Source of the DNA: Panulirus ornatus
Taxonomy: Eukaryota > Arthropoda > Malacostraca > Decapoda > Palinuridae
Reading direction: 5' to 3'
Length of the DNA: 64,000 nucleotides
NCBI RefSeq assembly: GCF_036320965.1
Contig: NC_092242.1
Coordinates: 61,068,520-61,132,519, forward strand
Every line of letters starts with the position of its first letter. The first letter of the stretch is position 1. The notes beneath the pieces were generated by a model. That model was not told the origin of the DNA. It did no database searches and saw only the letters and a list, made by a program, of their open reading frames with translations. The position numbers and the translations under genes were made by a program. Positions 48,644 to 60,560 of this stretch are shown here, piece after piece.

Positions 48644-48647
<4 letters not shown>

Positions 48648-48727
<80 letters not shown>
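48648..48727. repeat. (AT)n microsatellite
   Basis: Abuts the right arm of the palindrome. Confidence 0.95.
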
Positions 48728-48730
<3 letters not shown>

Positions 48731-49100
48731 GAGGCGTAAAATAAAGGATATATGAAATAAGACCATTCCAAACTGCAACTAAAAAAATCGTCTCGTAATT
48801 TGAAAACGAGTTCGAGTTAGTAATTGAACAATTTTGAAATTTATGAAAAATGCTGGAGATTAATTACACATATTTCGTATTCCTTCCTAAAATCAAAATA
48901 GTGTTAAATGAATTATGGTTTTTGCCTCTCATGTAATTGCATAGTGAGCAAATATATTATTTTTTTTTCCTACATTTTTTTTCCTAAACTTCCTCAAAGT
49001 GTAGACCAGAAATTAATATTCTAAAGTATATTTCTATTCAGTTAGTGTACTGTGGAAATTTATTTGACCAACTCGTTAATAGTTGGGATAGCCTGGTGTG

Positions 49101-49103
<3 letters not shown>
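48728..49103. other. Unique AT-rich sequence
   Basis: No feature identified. Confidence 0.5.

Positions 49104-49159
<56 letters not shown>
49104..49159. repeat. (GA)n microsatellite
   Basis: Perfect run. Confidence 0.95.
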
Positions 49160-49162
<3 letters not shown>

Positions 49163-49301
49163 CGTCCCGCATCTATTGGTCAACGGTGAGAGCCCGACCC
49201 GATCCACTGTTTATCTCCGTTAACAGATAAGGGAACAGGAGGAAAAAGTCTTGCACCTTCACTTTCCTCTAATAAGACACAAGTGTCATGCATGGGTGAT
49301 G

Positions 49302-49303
<2 letters not shown>

Positions 49304-49389
<86 letters not shown>

Positions 49390-49391
49390 GT
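49304..49391. repeat. Compound (TA)n(GT)n microsatellite
   Basis: TA run to 49354 passing directly into a GT run. Confidence 0.95.
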
Positions 49392-49506
49392 GACACACAC
49401 GAGCCAAGATACATATGCAGGATAGGTAAAGGAAAACTGAGAGAGAATGGGAGAAATATAGCAGGAGATTGAAATAGAAACTAAAAGATAACAAAAGAAA
49501 CAAAAT

Positions 49507-49508
<2 letters not shown>

Positions 49509-49556
<48 letters not shown>
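49509..49556. repeat. (GA)n microsatellite
   Basis: Perfect run. Its complement, a CT run, lies 150 bp downstream. Confidence 0.95.
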
Positions 49557-49558
<2 letters not shown>

Positions 49559-49703
49559 ATCTCTACCCCTGTTTACCAATACCCTCCACACTCCTGCCCT
49601 CTATCTCACGTATTCTTTATTCAATTTGTTTTGATGTTTTCCCGTCTCTGTTGCCGTCCAGGGGTTTTTGTTTTGACCTCTTTCTCCATGTTTTCTCTTC
49701 CAC

Positions 49704-49704
<1 letters not shown>

Positions 49705-49765
<61 letters not shown>
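49705..49765. repeat. (CT)n microsatellite
   Basis: Perfect run. Confidence 0.95.
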
Positions 49766-49768
<3 letters not shown>

Positions 49769-50959
49769 CATGAGTATCAGCCAAGCCTTCGTGTTCCTCT
49801 CGCCCCTTCCTCCTCGCCCTCTCCCTGGCTAGATGGTTGGGAATGTAAGAGTGAGGGAGAGTAGGAGAGTGAGAGGGAGGAAATGAGAGGCAGGAATGTA
49901 CGGCATCTTGTCTAATATTTTCGGAGGAGATGGAAGAAGTTGGCGATTTGTTCCGATTTTATCAGTAAGGAGGGCATGGGTAATTTATTCGCTCGTTTCT
50001 TTGTTCGTCGGGAGTGTTTTTTAGTGATGTCTTTGTTTCTTAGGTAGTGCTTGCTAGTGAAGGATTTTGTTTGTTGGGGAGTGTTTGTTACTGATGGCTT
50101 TGTGTGTTAGGGTGTATTTGTTAGTGGGAGCCTTGTTTGTACAGGAGTGTTTGTTAGTGAGAGCTTTGTTTGTTGGTACGGACATGATTTGCTGGAGAGT
50201 TTTCTGTTCATGGCTCTGTTTGCTGGATGAGTTTGTTGATGACGAGATGACGCTAGGGGGACGGTATTACTTGCCCATATGGACCACTGGTATACACCAA
50301 GTTACGTCTTACGAATGAACGACATATTGCATGGCTCTGCTACAAACAGTGGTCCACAGGCGTGTGTCTAGATATTACAGGCTTTCTCTTTAGTTCAGTA
50401 AACTGACAAAGACACGTAGAGGATATGGAGAGGAAAGTAAAGGAGAGATATAGACAGTTAGAGATTACTTATATATGGGGGTCATAACTCATTCGTGTAA
50501 GTATATATGGACATCATTCTATACCAAAGGACAGGATTAAGTTATCTTATACATACTATGGAATGATGAACCAGTTTGAACACACGCCGAGGTAGTTGTC
50601 AGTTGCACGAGGACTAACTCCCATACACATTTTCAACAATTTATCCATTTCGTCTGCAGGATAGAAGTTGCTCGTGTTAGGATGATGTATTTTCGGAGAA
50701 GATATGCTGATTTTAAGTGGGAAGGTCGTATCGACATTATGGAAAAAATTAAGAGGAAAAATAGTGGGGAGAGTGATCATACTACTGAATCATACCATTC
50801 CGCCGTTCTCTAAATGTGTCTGGTCATGGTTACTGGGAAAGACATGAGAGAGTGGAGAGTTCCAATACTTCGAGGTGTAGGGAAAGAAACAGTTATCAAA
50901 GCAGCCCACCCTTGAGTTGTTAGCGACCTTACAGTAATCATGTGACGCAGCAGCTTGCC

Positions 50960-50961
<2 letters not shown>
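49766..50961. other. Mostly unique, with a decayed TTTGTTTGTTGGGGAGTG repeat at 50040-50195
   Basis: The repeat has about five diverged units. The rest shows no feature. Confidence 0.5.

Positions 50962-51035
<74 letters not shown>
50962..51035. repeat. (TA)n microsatellite at the SINE 5' edge
   Basis: Perfect run. Confidence 0.95.
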
Positions 51036-51039
<4 letters not shown>

Positions 51040-51275
51040 GGGGATAGGGGAGAAAGAATACTTCCCACGTATTCCCTGCGTGTCGTAGAAGGCGACTAAA
51101 AGGGGAGGGAGCGGGTGGCTGGAAATCCTCCCCTCTCGTTTTTTTTTAATTTTCCGAAAGAAGGAACAGAGAAGGGGCCAGGTGAGGATATTCCCTCTAA
51201 GGCCCAGTCCTCTGTTCTTAACGCTACCTCGCTAATGCGGGAAATGGCGAATAGTATGAAAGAAAAGAAAGAAAT
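51036..51275 (+). mobile_element. SINE with a LINE-like 3' tail
   Basis: About 240 bp of non-repetitive sequence between a TA microsatellite (50962-51035) and a short GAAA/TA tail. It starts CCCTGGGGATAGGGGAG, has an internal T run at about 51139-51147 and ends in a block with GCTACCTCGC, GCGGGA, GCGA and GTATGAAAG. That block parallels the 3' end of the LINE at 28.4 kb. I recall this element as a frequent decapod repeat (memory, not checked). I do not see convincing A and B boxes, so a tRNA origin is not supported. It could be a short non-autonomous LINE derivative. Confidence 0.7.
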
Positions 51276-52076
<801 letters not shown>

Positions 52077-52404
52077 TGTATTTTCAATTGATAGTTGCCG
52101 AAGTTTCCATGGCAAGAATGGATTAATGTAGATGCGTTGTATTCATGGTGGTAACCAAAAGAGAGTCAATGATGAACATGAAGGACAGACCAGGAGATCA
52201 ATTTCTTGTGTGCTGTTAGTCGAGGGTTGGGGAGTTGGGGGTTGATGGGAGTTGAGGGAGGTAGATTGACGGGGGAGACACGGGTGAGGTGACTAGAATG
52301 TGTGGTTCCGTCCTTATGACGTGAAGGGGAGATATCTTATTGGTGATTCCTGGGGCTCTTGGTCCGGTTATGATGGGGTGAAGGAAGTCTTTCTGGTCCT
52401 TACC

Positions 52405-52660
52405 CTGATGAGAATGTGGCCGTTCATGGGTAATGTGTATGGCGATGAGAATGGGGCAGTTCATGGGTAATGTGTATGGCGATGAGAATGGGGCAGGTCA
52501 TGGGTAATGTGTATGGCGATGAGAATGGGGCAGATCATGGGTAATGTGTATGGCGATAAGAATGTGGCAGTTCATGGGTAATGTGTATGGCGATGAGAAT
52601 GGGGCAGGTCATGGGTAATGTGTATGGCGATGAGAATGGGGCAGATCATGGGTAATATAT
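52405..52660. repeat. 37-bp minisatellite, about 7 copies
   Basis: Units contain GCGATGAGAATGGGGCAG and TCATGGGTAATGTGTATG. Confidence 0.92.
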
Positions 52661-52754
52661 ATGGCTGGGGAGATTACATCCTTCACTTGTGTTATGGGTC
52701 GACCTCCCCATTAATGAGCTGTGATAATGGTGTTCCTCTTTCCTCCGTGGCTCA

Positions 52755-53060
52755 CGTGATGATCCTGGGCATAAAACACCATTTCAAACTTACTTTAGAA
52801 TCGATTGGCAAATCCAGAATAATATCCTCTATCTAATGGGCGATTTCCTCCTCAATGGACATATTTTACGGCCCAGCTTACTCATAATAGTGTAGATAAT
52901 GGGATTTTCTTGTAATTACCTGAGCAAATGGGTAATTAGATCCAGCAGCCTACAAAGAAGTGGGATCATTCCATGCGCAACCTGGCTGGGATATTCGCCT
53001 CATAATGAGAGCCATATTACATAATGTGTTTAACTAATTACAGGAGATTAAAGTTCTTGT
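52755..53060. promoter_or_regulatory. Candidate enhancer-like unique segment with TAATTA sites
   Basis: Roughly 300 bp without repeats inside a repeat-rich region. It contains a CACGTG E-box near 52753, three TAATTA cores (52913-52918, 52933-52938, 53035-53040) and several further TAAT words. The composition is like that of conserved non-coding elements bound by homeodomain proteins. No alignment was possible. Confidence 0.25.
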
Positions 53061-53337
53061 TTGTAGGGATATCCTGGTCCATCTGCAGATAAGGCATGAT
53101 TTCCCTTCAAAACATCTTCAAAAAAGAAATGAAATTACCCAGAACGTCTAAGTAAATTAAGGAAAAACTTCCCCCCCAAAACCAGCTTATGAGAAAGAAG
53201 GATTATGAAACTGTTTGGCGTATTAAGAGGAACTTCTGCCCTAAAGAAACGCTCAGAGGATTGAAAGTTTCCCAGCACAATCTGGCTGACAAGCAAAAAA
53301 ATTCCCTCCCCCCCCTAAGCAACAAAGCATTTCGAGC

Positions 53338-53418
53338 AGTATCTCCCCTGCCAGCTCGTATCTCCCCTGCCAGCTCGTATCTCCCCTGCCAGCCCGTATC
53401 TCCCCTGACAGCTCGTAT
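53338..53418. repeat. 19-bp repeat, 4 copies
   Basis: Unit ATCTCCCCTGCCAGCTCGT. Confidence 0.92.
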
Positions 53419-53759
53419 GGTACGTGGTTATTTCCCTATCATGATTGTAAACAACAGGGTAATCCTCGTTTCAAGTATAGCGTCAGTTAAACATCTCGTT
53501 TACATGGGAAGGAATTAAGAGAGACCCGTTTACTGCATGTGACTTGCTAACCCAAGCTTGCCTAAGTCATAATGAGGCACGGGAAGGACTGACTTAAAGA
53601 GGATCGAGTTCAGGAAGATGGATTCAGGGACGACTGATGTAGGGAGGATGGACGAAGGGATAATGCACTGAGGGGATAGGGAATGCACTCAGCGTGGATA
53701 GACGTTAAATTACTCGCAAGTAAGGATTTTTGTGATGATCAGACTTGCAGTACGATTCC

Positions 53760-53762
<3 letters not shown>

Positions 53763-53825
<63 letters not shown>
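53763..53825. repeat. (GA)n microsatellite
   Basis: Perfect run. On the minus strand a B-box-like GGGTTCGAATCGG (53936-53948) lies upstream, without an A box. Confidence 0.9.
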
Positions 53826-53830
<5 letters not shown>

Positions 53831-55224
53831 TGGGTGAGTTGGTCTTGATGAGGGCATTCAGTTGGCCGTGCTGTCTCAGCCAACATAAAGAAAAACCCTC
53901 GACTCAGGTAGATCTCGACCGACCCCTGACTCACCTCCCGATTCGAACCCCCCAAGGTTTTTACGAAGCTTCGACACTCGTCTTGAAGTTTTCCTAATGC
54001 TTCGAACTTTGGTGACGATCATGGCCAGGCTTGGGACATCTTCAAGGTCTCCTCACCTTTCCCTGGACACCGATGGGAGGGGGTCACACAGGGTAGACGA
54101 GCGGTGGTGTGGTCAAAGCCCATAGTCCAATATGCCATCTCCCTCCTAGTCATGAATTGATTTCGGCTCGCTCCAAACGAACTAGGTTGGGATTCGTTCG
54201 GTAGGTCATGGGTTTGACCCGTGTATACACCTGGTCAGCGGGTGTGGCCATGGGTCTGACCTTCAGTAGCTACTAGGATGTCAGGTTATCTCTCTGACCT
54301 CAGAATCAGCGAAGTGGAAAGAGGTAGACGGTTGGGAAGGTCAAGTATACCGACCCGAGACTTCAGTGTCATTAACTTTTGTGTTCTGAAGAATCGTTAA
54401 TCTAGCCTAACGTCGATCCGTGTGCAACCCTTAGCCGGGATCTACCAAGAAGACGGGAGAGGCTGAAGAACGAGATGGGGGAAAAAAAACACGAAGAAAA
54501 TGACGTTAAGAACATGTAATGAGGGTTTCCTATGAAATATCAACTACATTCAACCATCAACTAACGACCTGAGAAGCTGCTGGTGTAGTCGTAGTCCATA
54601 GTATGTTTACATCCCCCCGGCTGGAAGTGGGAGTACAAGCCAAGGTGTCAGAAGGCCGGGTGGGTAGACCCGAGAGAGCCTCACTCGCTCAGGAGACTGA
54701 TGACGTCCACGCTAGCATAAAACGCTGCTTGAACACAGTCTCTCACACGAACACATGAACGCTAAAGTCGGCTCGATGGTTCGTCAGTCATCTGAACACT
54801 CGACAAAAGATGATTCGAGTCCGGAACCAGTTCCACTGTCTGGCCTTCACCGTGAATGACCACCAAACTACTGAACTAGCTCACGTCCGCTCGCGTCTGG
54901 TCTTTCTTAATGACACAAGAGACCATTAACACAAGCCGGATAAATAGATGACTTACGACGTGTGCCCATCACCACCCTGATGACGTACGATCTTAGCTGA
55001 CGGATGAATCCGCGCATGACGTCAGGAAAAACGGTGTCATCCATCAACGGAAGACGGACGTTCCCTGGGGGATATCAGACGCCTTCCTTCGCATCCGACG
55101 ACGTGGCCATTAGATGGGAAGTGTGCGATCTGTCACCCGTCAATGATACAGCTCATCCGTCATGGGTGAACAGGAGAAAAATGGCTGGAACAGCTAGAGG
55201 AAACATGCCATTCCTCACGACGGC
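53826..55224. other. Unique sequence, no gene seen
   Basis: A CATGGGTTTGACCCGTG hairpin (54208-54224) resembles a tRNA T arm but lacks a convincing A box. Remaining frames are unrecognised. Confidence 0.45.
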
Positions 55225-55465
55225 CCAGGGCGGGGCTACAGTCGTCAGGGCTGGGTTGCTACAGTCGTCAGGGCTGGGTTGCTACAGTCGTCAGGGCTGG
55301 GTTGCTACAGTCGTCAGGGCTGGGCTGCTACAGTCGCCAGGGATGGGCTACAGTCGTCAGGGCGGGGCTACAGTCATCAGGGCTGGGTTGCTACAGTCGT
55401 CAGGGCTTGGCTACAGTCGTCAGGGATGGGTTACAGTCGTCAGGGATGGGGGGCTACAGTCATCA
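55225..55465. repeat. 23-bp minisatellite, about 11 copies
   Basis: Units contain GCTACAGTCGTCAGGGCTGG, with length variants lacking GTTGC. Confidence 0.92.
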
Positions 55466-55611
55466 GCACACCTTCTGTGTGATCCACTTTTAATGTAACA
55501 TCTTCATACTCGGTGAAGAATTACATTAGTAAATGTACAGATAACAATGGTATCTTAATTGCCTATTATCATGGTCATAAAATACTGATGATACGTCAGT
55601 CTCTGTGTGGT

Positions 55612-55712
55612 AAGGTAGTATGATGAGCAGCTTAAAGACTGGTAGTATGATGGGCAGTTTATAGACTGGTAGTATGATGAGCAGTTTAAAGACTGGTAGT
55701 ATGATGAGCAGT
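55612..55712. repeat. 27-bp repeat, 4 copies
   Basis: Units contain GTATGATGAGCAGTTTAAAG and ACTG. Confidence 0.92.
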
Positions 55713-55793
55713 TTGATAAAGTTCATTCCCTTCAATTCCTCCACTTAGGTCTTACTTATATTCTTTTGGTAAGATAGCGCGTAGCACTCACCG

Positions 55794-55794
<1 letters not shown>

Positions 55795-55870
<76 letters not shown>
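55795..55870. repeat. (GA)n microsatellite
   Basis: Perfect run. Confidence 0.95.
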
Positions 55871-55875
<5 letters not shown>

Positions 55876-57590
55876 AAGAACCCCAGGGGTGAACAAGAAC
55901 ACTAAGAGAGCGAGCTATGGCGAAGGGAAGTGCAGGGGTTCTGTGAGGCACGAGAAAGGGATAAAGGGCGGCGCGAGAAGCACGACCCCTCACGGTAAGG
56001 TGGGTGGGGCAAGGGGGCCTTGAGGAGTAAGCTCAGCTAGATTGGGGTAGAGGGAAAGGGGCAAGGGGGAAGGGGGTGTCATGAGAAGCATGACGGACTG
56101 ACAAAAATGGATGAGGATGTGACTGAGATGGGGGAGAGGAGTGGGGAAGGGGATGGGTGCCCAGCTCTCACAGTTGAGGGAAGGGGGGTCTCTAGAGATG
56201 GTTAGGATGGAGGCGGAACGAATGAAGAGACGAGGGAGAGGAGGATAAGTGAAAGTATTGGAGATGGGAAGGCGTAGGGAAGGGGGAAAATTGATAGGGG
56301 GGGAGGTAGGGTTTGTCTCAGGGTAGGGGAAGGATTGGGAAGGGATGGAGGATAAGGGGGTGTGGAGGTAGGGGTTAGCGGGAGGGATGGAGGAAGGGAG
56401 GAAGAGGGAGCCTGCCTGGACCCTGCTTGCTTCTGCAGCTGGAAGGTAGAGTTGGCCAGCCTCCAGCCGCTGTGAGGTCTTCCCTCACCCATACTAGACT
56501 TCCCTCCTCCTCCTCTTACTTCCCTCCCCAACTCACTCACTCTCCCACCCTCCCCGCTCTCACTCTCACATCCTCCCCGCTCTCACTCTCCCATCCTCCC
56601 CGTCCCTTCTTGCCAATACTTTTCCATCAAGTTCCTACCAAGTTCTTAATTTATTAAGCAGATAACCGCTTCGTGGAACAGCAGACCTGTTATCTGTCCT
56701 CCCATGGACGCCTCTCACTCTCGTCTCCTCCCCATGACTGTCGGCCATAGCATGCTAGCTAGCCAGCCTCGCTCTGACGGTCAGGAGTTGCGCGTGGGTG
56801 TAGGTAGGAGCAGTAGGTGGGGTGAAAGTGGGAGGTGAAGTTGGGGGGTGTAGGTGAGAGATAAATAAGAAAAAAAAAAAACGTGAGAGGGATCAGAGTG
56901 TTATGAGAGATGATCTCTCTCTCTCTCTCTCTCTCTCTCTCCCCTGGCCAGGAAGGAGGCCTCCTGGTGCGTGTATGCAAATGCAGGAGGCGGGAGGTAA
57001 TGAGGCAGGTGATGGCAGCAGCTGTTAACGCCCCTTGTGGCAGCTGTACCTTGTGCCTGGGTGGTGGGTGGTGGTGGGGTGGTGGGCGGTTGTGGGTGGT
57101 GGGGCACGGGTATGTGGGGGAGGGGAACGTAAGATCAGGGGAAATGCGTGGCGAGGATAGAGGGGACAGTGGAAGGATAGAGGGAACAAGAGAAGTGGTC
57201 ATGGAAGCTGTGGGAGAAGGAGGCAGAGGAGGGAGGTCTGTGGACACAGACAGAGAGAAATGGATAGTGAAACTTGAAGAAAACAAACCACACGCGAGAG
57301 GTCTTCACAGACCAGCCGACCACAGGGATGCTTCCAGCTCTTGTGAACTAAACTCGCGTCTTCCAAAGTCATCAAAAATAGACATATGAGAAGGAAAATG
57401 TTACGTAACGTAAGGTCACATACCCGCGCCTGAGAAGTTACATGCTGACGTGTAAAACACGAGTCCTAGGATGGCGCTGGACACCACATAATTACCTCCT
57501 GCATAGATCATGACCACAAATACATGACATTTCCACAGTGACTGGACTCCCCTGCACGCAAGATGCCTGCACGCAACATGAATGAAAGAG
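55871..57590. other. Purine-rich then pyrimidine-rich unique sequence
   Basis: Short CT run 56912-56940 and a few CTCCCCGCTCTCACTCTC copies near 56540-56600. Frames on both strands have no recognisable domain. Confidence 0.45.
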
Positions 57591-57591
57591 G

Positions 57592-57594
57592 TGT

Positions 57595-57660
<66 letters not shown>
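57592..57660. repeat. (GT)n microsatellite
   Basis: Run of about 34 units with an A near the start. Confidence 0.95.
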
Positions 57661-57663
<3 letters not shown>

Positions 57664-57884
57664 TTTCGTGTAAACAGAGGGAAGATCTTTCGCCATGTCT
57701 TCGTAACACAGCCACATCCAGACGCCACCTCTGACTCTAGCTACGTGGCATTAAGCACCTCCTTGTAGGTTTGCCGTATTGTCTCCCAGTCTGCTGTGAG
57801 GCAAGTACAGAAGAATAGAACTGTTCCTAAGGAAGATAATGGCCTCCTGTTACCAGCCCCTCCTACCCAAGAACACAGCAGCCT

Positions 57885-58650
57885 CCTGCCCGCACTCCTC
57901 CTCCTCTCCTGCCCGCACTCCTCCCTCCTCTCCTGCCCGCACTCCTCCCTCCTCTCCTGCCCGCACTCCTCCCTCCTCCTCTCCTGCCCGCACTCCTCCC
58001 TCCTCTCCTGCCCGCACTCCTCCCTCCTCCTCTCCTGCCCGCACTCCTCCCTACCTTCCTCTCCTGCCCGCACTCCTCCCTCCTCCTCTCCTGCCGCCTC
58101 TCCCTCCTCTCCTGCCCGCACTCCTCCCTCCTCCTCTCCTGCCCGCACTCCTCCCTCCTCTCCTGCCCGCACTCTCCTCCTCTCCTGCCGCCTCCTCCCT
58201 CCTCTCCTGCCGCACTCTCCCTCCTCTCCTGCGCCTCCTCCCTCCTCTCCTGCCCGCACTCCTCCCTCCTCTCTGCCGCCCTCCTCCCTCCTCTCCTGCC
58301 GCACTCCTCCCCTCTCCTGCCGCCCTCCCCTCCTCTCCTGACCGCACCCTCTCCTCCTGGACTCCTCCCTCCCTTCTGCCCGCACTCCCTCCTCCTCTCC
58401 TCCGCACTCCTCTCCTCTCTCTCCCGCCTCCTCCCTCCCTCCCCCACTCCTCCCTCCCCTGCACCGCACTCTCTCTCCCCCTCTCCTCCTCTCCTGACCG
58501 CACTCCTCCCTCCTCTCCTGACCGCCCTCCTCCCTCCTCTCCTGACCGCACTCCTCCCTCCTCTCCTGCCCGCACTCCTCCCTCCTCCTCTCATCCCCGC
58601 ACTCCTCCCTCCTCCTCTCCTGCCCGCACTCCTCCCTCATCTCCTGCCCC
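57885..58650. repeat. 24/27-bp pyrimidine minisatellite with an irregular centre
   Basis: Units contain CTCCTCCCTCCTCTCCTGCC and CGCA. Outer copies are regular, but 58180-58500 is full of one- and two-base deletions. Long frames on both strands come from the repeat. Confidence 0.93.
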
Positions 58651-59196
58651 AGAGGGACGTCGGCTTCTGTCCGCCACGTCATCACCTCCTGAAGGGAACC
58701 AAAACTTAAAATCTGGAATTCATTCATCTTCATTGTTGCAATTACCAGAGGCAGCCGGAGCCTCCATACACTCTCCCTCCCTCCCTCTCCCTCTCTCTTC
58801 CCTCCCTTCCTTCCCCATCCCGCTCCCCACACCACTCCCCACTCCACACATTGCTTCCCCACTCCACTCATTGCTCCCAACTCTAACTACCCATCCTTAT
58901 GCCTGGACTTCCTGTTTCCTAACCATCCATTCTCTACTCCCTATTCAGTCTTCACTCCTACGACGCTCCTCCACATCCCACACTCCCCACTCCCTACCTC
59001 CAATCCCCACACCTACTCCATACTCCCCCAATCCCCCATTACCCTAAAACCCCAATCCCTAGTCACCCATCCATCCTCTCCATCAGCCCCTCACCACTAC
59101 AATCACCCTCACTGTCCATCATCTCCGTAATCACCATATCCTTCCTACTCTCAACATCCCCTCTCACCCAGCCTCTCACTCCCTCTCCCACACACT
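58651..59196. other. Pyrimidine-rich unique sequence
   Basis: CCCACTCC-rich low-complexity DNA. No feature. Confidence 0.5.
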
Positions 59197-59286
59197 GTTG
59201 ACGTCAACAACGTGTGACGTCCTGAATAAGACGACGGGTCGTGTCTCGTGTGGGATGTCGTCCAGGCGACGCGAGGGAACTAGCAG
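59197..59286 (+). promoter_or_regulatory. CRE palindrome with downstream strong splice donor
   Basis: GTTGACGTCAAC (59197-59208) is a perfect 12-bp palindrome containing the CRE TGACGTCA. A second half-type site TGACGTCC begins at 59215. AGCAG|GTGAGA at 59286/59287 is a near-consensus splice donor. This could be the start and first exon of a transcript. There is no good TATA box. Confidence 0.25.
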
Positions 59287-59310
59287 GTGAGAGTGAGGGT
59301 GAGGGAGGAG

Positions 59311-59378
<68 letters not shown>
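59311..59378. repeat. (GA)n microsatellite, left arm of an inverted pair
   Basis: Perfect run, complementary to the CT run at 59407-59473. Confidence 0.95.
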
Positions 59379-59380
<2 letters not shown>

Positions 59381-59402
59381 TTAACATGTTACCAGACACA
59401 GG

Positions 59403-59406
<4 letters not shown>

Positions 59407-59473
<67 letters not shown>
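59407..59473. repeat. (CT)n microsatellite, right arm of an inverted pair
   Basis: Perfect run of nearly the same length, 28 bp after the GA run. Confidence 0.95.
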
Positions 59474-59475
<2 letters not shown>

Positions 59476-59934
59476 CCTACCCCATCCTTTCTTTCCCTTT
59501 AGCTCTTTCTCTATTTCCTCTCCCCCATCCACCCCACCCCCAAGGATTCTCCCTGCCTCTCTCACCTCCGCCATCACTCTCCCGGACCCCCGGTGCTGAA
59601 GGCATCACATCAGTACACAAAAGCACAGATGGATCTGTCGCGTAATTGGCAAATGGAAATTGAGGTTCCCCCAGTTTTGCTCCAGGTCCCGAGTGATGTT
59701 CCCGTGGTATGGGATTTGGCTCTGCTGGGGCGTCATTCATCCTCCCATCTCCTGCTGCTCTGCTGTTTCCCAGCGTCCTAGTTACTGCTCTGTGTCTGAA
59801 GTCTCATTCATGTATCTTAGAGATATTGCTGCTTGGAGGGTGAGGTGGGGTGGCTTAGCTCAATTATATCTCTGTCTGAGTACGGGCTTCGAACTAGAGT
59901 TCCGATCACATTGTGAGCCAGCCAATTGGTCCTT
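59474..59934. other. Unique sequence
   Basis: No feature identified. Confidence 0.5.
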
Positions 59935-60560
59935 ATGATAACCCAGGACGCCCCAAGATAACATGATAACGCTTCGATCCTTATGATAACCCAGGACGCC
60001 CCAAGATAACATGATAACACTTCGATCCTTATGATAACACAGGACGCCCCAAGATAACATGATAACGCTTCGATCCTTATGATAACCCAGGACGCCCCAA
60101 GATAACATGATAACGCTTCGATCCTTATGATAACCCAGGACGCCCCAAGATAACATGATAACACTTCGATCCTTATGATAACCCAGGACACCCCAAGATA
60201 ACATGATAACGCTTCGATCCTTATGATAACCCAGGACGCCCCAAGATAACATGATAACACTTCGATCCTTATGATAACCCAGGACGCCCCAAGATAACAT
60301 GATAACACTTCGATCCTTATGATAACACAGGACGCCCAAAGATAACATGATAACGCTTCGATCCTTATGATAACCCAGGACGCCCCAAGATAACATGATA
60401 ACGCTTCGATCCTTATGATAACCCAGGACGCCCCAAGATAACATGATAACACGTCGATCCTTATGATAGCCCAGGACGCCCCAAGATAACATGATAACAC
60501 TTCGATCCTTATGATGGCCCAGGACGCCCCAAGATAACATGATAACACTTCGATCCTTTG
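59935..60560. repeat. 48-bp minisatellite, about 13 copies
   Basis: Units contain GATCCTTATGATAACCCAGG, ACGCCCCAAGATAACATGAT and AACGCTTC. 48 bp preserves frame, so two minus-strand frames of over 240 codons are open at once with a 16-residue period. That points to a repeat artefact rather than a protein. Confidence 0.95.

Larger units (their letters stand above)
48401..48647. mobile_element. Head-to-head pair of the ribozyme-bearing repeat (palindrome)
   Basis: Arms 48401-48520 and 48527-48647 are near-perfect reverse complements, differing at only a few bases, around a 6-bp spacer. Each arm is the same repeat as the copy at 43.23 kb. TA microsatellites lie on both outer sides. Before the left arm, 48367-48400 holds an additional non-palindromic segment (GATCACAATTTTGCGCGTGA) that may belong to the same element. 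Inverted or head-to-head copies fit a Penelope-like origin but could also come from a fold-back rearrangement. Confidence 0.7.

Noticed and set aside
53930..53950. Minus-strand B box GGGTTCGAATCGG
   Set aside because: No A box upstream on that strand and no repeat structure beyond the GA run.
54190..54260. tRNA gene around CATGGGTTTGACCCGTG
   Set aside because: Only a T-arm-like hairpin is present. No A box or acceptor pairing.
57741..59047. 379- and 402-codon frames on opposite strands
   Set aside because: Pyrimidine minisatellite and low-complexity flank. Compositions are Arg/Glu/Gly or Pro/Ser runs with no domain.
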